Assembly: GCF_900699765.1 (NCBI RefSeq)
Contig: NZ_CAADHO010000010.1
Location: forward strand, 175,802-239,801
Length of the DNA stretch: 64,000 bases
Direction: 5' to 3'
From: Desulfoluna butyratoxydans
GTDB taxonomy: Bacteria; Desulfobacterota; Desulfobacteria; Desulfobacterales; Desulfolunaceae
Part shown: positions 61,609 to 64,000 of the stretch, piece after piece
Numbering within the stretch: the first letter of the stretch is position 1
Layout of the letters: each line of letters begins with the position of its first letter
The notes under the pieces: generated by a model
Told to the model about the DNA's origin: nothing
Database searches by the model: none
Seen by the model: the letters and a program-made list of their open reading frames with translations, nothing else
Made by a program: the position numbers and the translations under genes

Positions 61609-61646
61609 GGGGTCGGGGTGGGAGGATTCGAATCCCTCTTCCTGCT
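61609..61646 (-). tRNA. tRNA-Pro 3' fragment (partial)
   Basis: On the minus strand this reads AGCAGG...GATTCGAATCCTCCCACCCCGACC, resembling the variable region, T-arm and acceptor 3' strand (CACCCCGA) of bacterial tRNA-Pro genes beginning CGGGGTG. The rest of the tRNA is missing and the T-stem does not pair cleanly, so it is not functional. Such tRNA 3' pieces are typical remnants of integration (att) sites. Confidence 0.45.
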
Positions 61647-61843
61647 ATAAATATATCATAAATACAGCATGTTGATTTCACGCACACACGTTTTACACAT
61701 ACTTTTAAAAAAATCTACTTATATTCACCACGTGACAAAAAAATGGAAATCAAGGGCCTCCTGACCAATATGTTGCTGGTGTACGTCTATGGCTTTTGTA
61801 TTGATGTGTTTGGTTTGGGGCGACCGTGGTTGATGTCTAATCG

Positions 61844-62244
61844 ATGAACAACAGATTCCACAAGGCTTATTTTTATTATAACAAGACCTCCTTTTGGTTT
61901 TCGGTGCCAATCTCCGACTGCCTGGAAATTATCAAGGGCTCTTGCGGTCTCTGTCGCGATTTATCGGAAAGGCCTACCTTTCAAGAAGTTGGGGATCCAT
62001 ATGCGGGAGCTGACCCAGGAAAAACCTGAGCAGCAGCTCTTTTTTGATAAAGTAGATCGGGGCCGGTCTTCTGCCCTCCTAATCCATGGAGGCGGTGAAT
62101 GTCAAGATGGGACGCCGTACCGTGAGTTATGCACCATCCGGAGTCTCCACTGACCTTTCAGCGCCCAAGGCATGGCGCACTCAATTCAACCACAAGTTCC
62201 CCTCCTACACCACTCGATGGGAACAGCTTCTTCGAGTGACTTGA
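61844..62244 (+). pseudogene. Decayed umuC C-terminal fragment
   Basis: Translation in three successive frames aligns with the C-terminal third of the intact umuC at 41383-42663: MNNRFHKAYFYYNKTSFWF...EIIKG (frame of 61844), YRKGLPFKKLGIHMRELT...EQQLFFDKVDRG (frame of 61962), and MGRRTVSYAPSG...APKAWRTQFNHKFPSYTTRW..LLRVT to TGA 62244 (frame of 62086). At least two frameshifts and no N-terminal catalytic half, hence a pseudogene. The low-GC context differs from the intact copy. Confidence 0.85.
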
Positions 62245-62500
62245 ACCCTTCCTCCTGTCCCAGTTTACATTTTCAATATTTACATTCCGTGTCATTTATA
62301 TCCTCCCTTGCAATTATGGTCATCAAGGAGTAAGAATTTAGTTGCGTGATGATAAATCATTGATATAGCATTGAGTAACCAGTCAACAGAGATTGCCGTC
62401 ATTTATGTCCGTTTTTACCAGTGAGAGGGTATTATGGGACAAAATTGTCTGATAATAATTGCTAAGCCCTTGTCGTAATAACCAAGACATGGATATTTGA
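62245..62500 (+). other. AT-rich region before Ntn-like gene
   Basis: A 256-bp AT-rich stretch. GATAAT at 62451-62456 is a -10-like box but its -35 partner is not clear; GGATATTTGA precedes the next ATG. No repeat or RNA gene seen. Confidence 0.35.
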
Positions 62501-63886
62501 ATGAGCCTAATATTTGCTAAGAAAAATAAGGTCGGTAATATCTGTATTGTAAGTGATACTAGACTAAATTACGACCCAGGTCGTAAGCTGCCAACTTACT
62601 CGGATTATCAAAAAAATGGTGGATTAAAGCTGTTTTTAGTTGATAACAGAAAAGTTGCTATTGCATTTGCTGGTTTGAGCTCTGAGGCCCAAGATGCCTT
62701 TGATACGATAGACCTTGAATATTTTGAAATTCATAAAGTATTGGCTACATTAAAACAAAGTAGTTCTTCTCATAATACAGACTACTTGGTCTTTACCGCT
62801 CTTGATAAAGTAATTTACAAAATTTCAGATGGTGAAATAACTCAACCAAGTTATGCATATATTGGAGACTTCGATGGATATCAATTGCTGACAAAAAAAA
62901 TTGATCTTTCTTCAGATATAAATGAGTTAGAGTCTGCTATGAATATGGTAATTTCTGATTCAAATATAAAAACTGTTGGTGGCTACTGCATTTCTGTAGT
63001 TTTAGAGGGGGGGCTGTTTCGATATGTTAATAGACATTACTTTTCCCAATTTAAAGGTCGTATCAAACTTTCTACAACTCCCACAACAATACCCCTAGTC
63101 TCATATCCTGCCAACGATACTTATTCATACACATGGACAGGTGATGAAAATGGCTTCGCATTCTATTTTTATGAAGCAAAGTTAGGTCTTGTATATTTGC
63201 CGTTGAGAATTTATCCGGTTAAAACATCCACACAAGTTGGATTTGATGATTTTGATAAACAATTGAGCCAATATAACTTAAAATTACCAGTTCGAATAAG
63301 CTCAACATGTGAAGAAGAAACATTAATTGAATTTTCCTATGAACTTTATAAAGAAGCTCAGTACCAGCGTTGTATTGACAAAATTAGCTCTCTTGGTCAA
63401 AGAATTAAAGTAAATCCAAAGGTGTATTTTCAAGCTAATTATTTATTAGGTTGTTGTTATAAAGAACTGGGTATCGAAAACGAAAAACAAAACATAACCG
63501 AAGCTATAAAGTTGTTAGAAAAATCAAACGAATATTTCAACATACTGACGATGCATTATGAGCCTGAGTTTAGTGTTTTAATTAATAAAGGGATTGCTTC
63601 TAATTATCTTGGGTATATGACAGAAAAATTATCTTTCAAAAAAGCATACTTTGAAAATGCAGTTAATGATTTCACCTTGTCAATAGCACTTGATAGTAAA
63701 AAAACTATCCCATATCAAAATCGGGCTGCTGCAAATTATGAATTGTTAAGATTTTGCCAAAGCAAACAAGATTTATCTGAATTGGCCGGACAAATTGTTG
63801 AAGACTGTGATTTAGCCCTTCATATCGATCAAAATTTACAACTTGCAGCTAACCTGAAAATGCATGTATTGGCAATGCTGGCTTAA
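62501..63886 (+). CDS. Possible Ntn-hydrolase-like protein with TPR C-terminus
   Basis: A 461-residue protein without a family I can name with certainty. Residues 1-190 show a proteasome/Ntn-hydrolase-like pattern: after Met removal Ser2 would be N-terminal, VSDTR places Asp19 near the position of proteasome Asp17, and GGLKLFLVDNRKVAIAFAGLS supplies a lysine (K43). Residues about 265-461 contain TPR-like helices (FQANYLLGCCYKELGIE, AYFENAVNDFTLSIALDSKKTIPYQNRAAANYEL). Gene is strongly AT-rich compared with neighbours, indicating acquisition. Cytoplasmic. Peptidase or amidase activity is a hypothesis. Confidence 0.6.
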   Translation: MSLIFAKKNKVGNICIVSDTRLNYDPGRKLPTYSDYQKNGGLKLFLVDNRKVAIAFAGLSSEAQDAFDTIDLEYFEIHKVLATLKQSSSSHNTDYLVFTALDKVIYKISDGEITQPSYAYIGDFDGYQLLTKKIDLSSDINELESAMNMVISDSNIKTVGGYCISVVLEGGLFRYVNRHYFSQFKGRIKLSTTPTTIPLVSYPANDTYSYTWTGDENGFAFYFYEAKLGLVYLPLRIYPVKTSTQVGFDDFDKQLSQYNLKLPVRISSTCEEETLIEFSYELYKEAQYQRCIDKISSLGQRIKVNPKVYFQANYLLGCCYKELGIENEKQNITEAIKLLEKSNEYFNILTMHYEPEFSVLINKGIASNYLGYMTEKLSFKKAYFENAVNDFTLSIALDSKKTIPYQNRAAANYELLRFCQSKQDLSELAGQIVEDCDLALHIDQNLQLAANLKMHVLAMLA

Positions 63887-63890
63887 CATT

Positions 63891-63930
63891 AAGGATTGCT
63901 CGTGACCGAAGGTCACATCAATCCTTTGTT
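63891..63930 (+). terminator. Terminator after Ntn-like gene
   Basis: AAGGATTG (63891-63898) pairs with CAATCCTT (63919-63926), enclosing TGACC-GAA-GGTCA (63903-63915); a short TTTGTT tail follows. Confidence 0.6.
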
Positions 63931-64000
63931 CAAGAAGCCCGGTTTTCGGTACTCGATGGTCTTATAGGGTATTGCTTTTCAGCAAACAGGCGGGAGCCCA

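Noticed and set aside
61725..61910. 61-aa minus-strand frame across the island edge
   Set aside because: Lies opposite the umuC relic and the DNA just before it; no similarity to known proteins.

Overview
The window looks like a chromosomal segment of a moderately GC-rich Gram-negative bacterium, most likely a Desulfobacterota (Desulfobacterales-type) anaerobe. The evidence is an outer-membrane autotransporter and beta-barrel protein, a lipoprotein, MglA/roadblock/DUF4388/PilZ signalling genes of the kind common in delta-proteobacterial lineages, an xseA-xseB-ispA-dxs-tlyA operon, and dispersed hairpin elements. The genus is not provable from sequence alone. Several genes start with TTG behind a good ribosome binding site (greA, rpoZ, one MglA-like GTPase, the secretion ATPase).

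Region 1 (1-7415) is housekeeping: the end of pssA, greA, rpoZ, a TtcA-family tRNA thiolase and folE2 on the plus strand; then dacB, dtd and tex on the minus strand.

Region 2 (8178-22840) is the most interesting part. It is a co-directional run of signalling genes ending at a strong terminator. It encodes two MglA-type GTPases, two roadblock-like proteins, DUF4388 proteins (one with two cyclic-nucleotide-binding-like domains, one with a receiver domain), a zinc-ribbon/Cache/HAMP membrane sensor without an output domain, three PilZ proteins with intact c-di-GMP motifs, and a PilB/GspE-type ATPase with an MshEN-like module and an extra N-terminal TPR-like domain. purC sits inside the run. No other pilus or secretion gene is present. 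The content suggests a c-di-GMP- and GTPase-controlled polarity or secretion module that I do not recognise as a described system.

Region 3 (22936-42663) returns to core metabolism: an aminotransferase, an EF-G-like factor, the tlyA-dxs-ispA-xseB-xseA isoprenoid/exonuclease operon, a Bax-inhibitor-1 family protein, glmM with a left-handed beta-helix partner, pgi, fabH with a parvulin, and an orphan umuC. Two convergent intergenic regions (33810 and 38828) carry an 83-nt two-hairpin element whose stems differ in sequence but keep their pairing.

Region 4 (42664-51600) has REP/REPIN-like repeats, a SulP anion transporter with an unusual central insertion, and a purine salvage operon (two adenine deaminase family proteins and a purine permease). 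The first-transcribed deaminase paralogue has lost conserved histidines.

Region 5 (52249-61495) is envelope-related and accessory: a lipoprotein, a beta-barrel protein preceded by a C12A10 tract, a ten-copy tandem array of about 185-bp REPIN-like units, a secreted sulfatase, a dCTP deaminase and an autotransporter.

Region 6 (61600-64000) looks like the edge of an acquired, AT-rich island: a tRNA-Pro 3' fragment, a frameshifted umuC relic, and a gene for a possible Ntn-hydrolase-like protein with a C-terminal TPR region.
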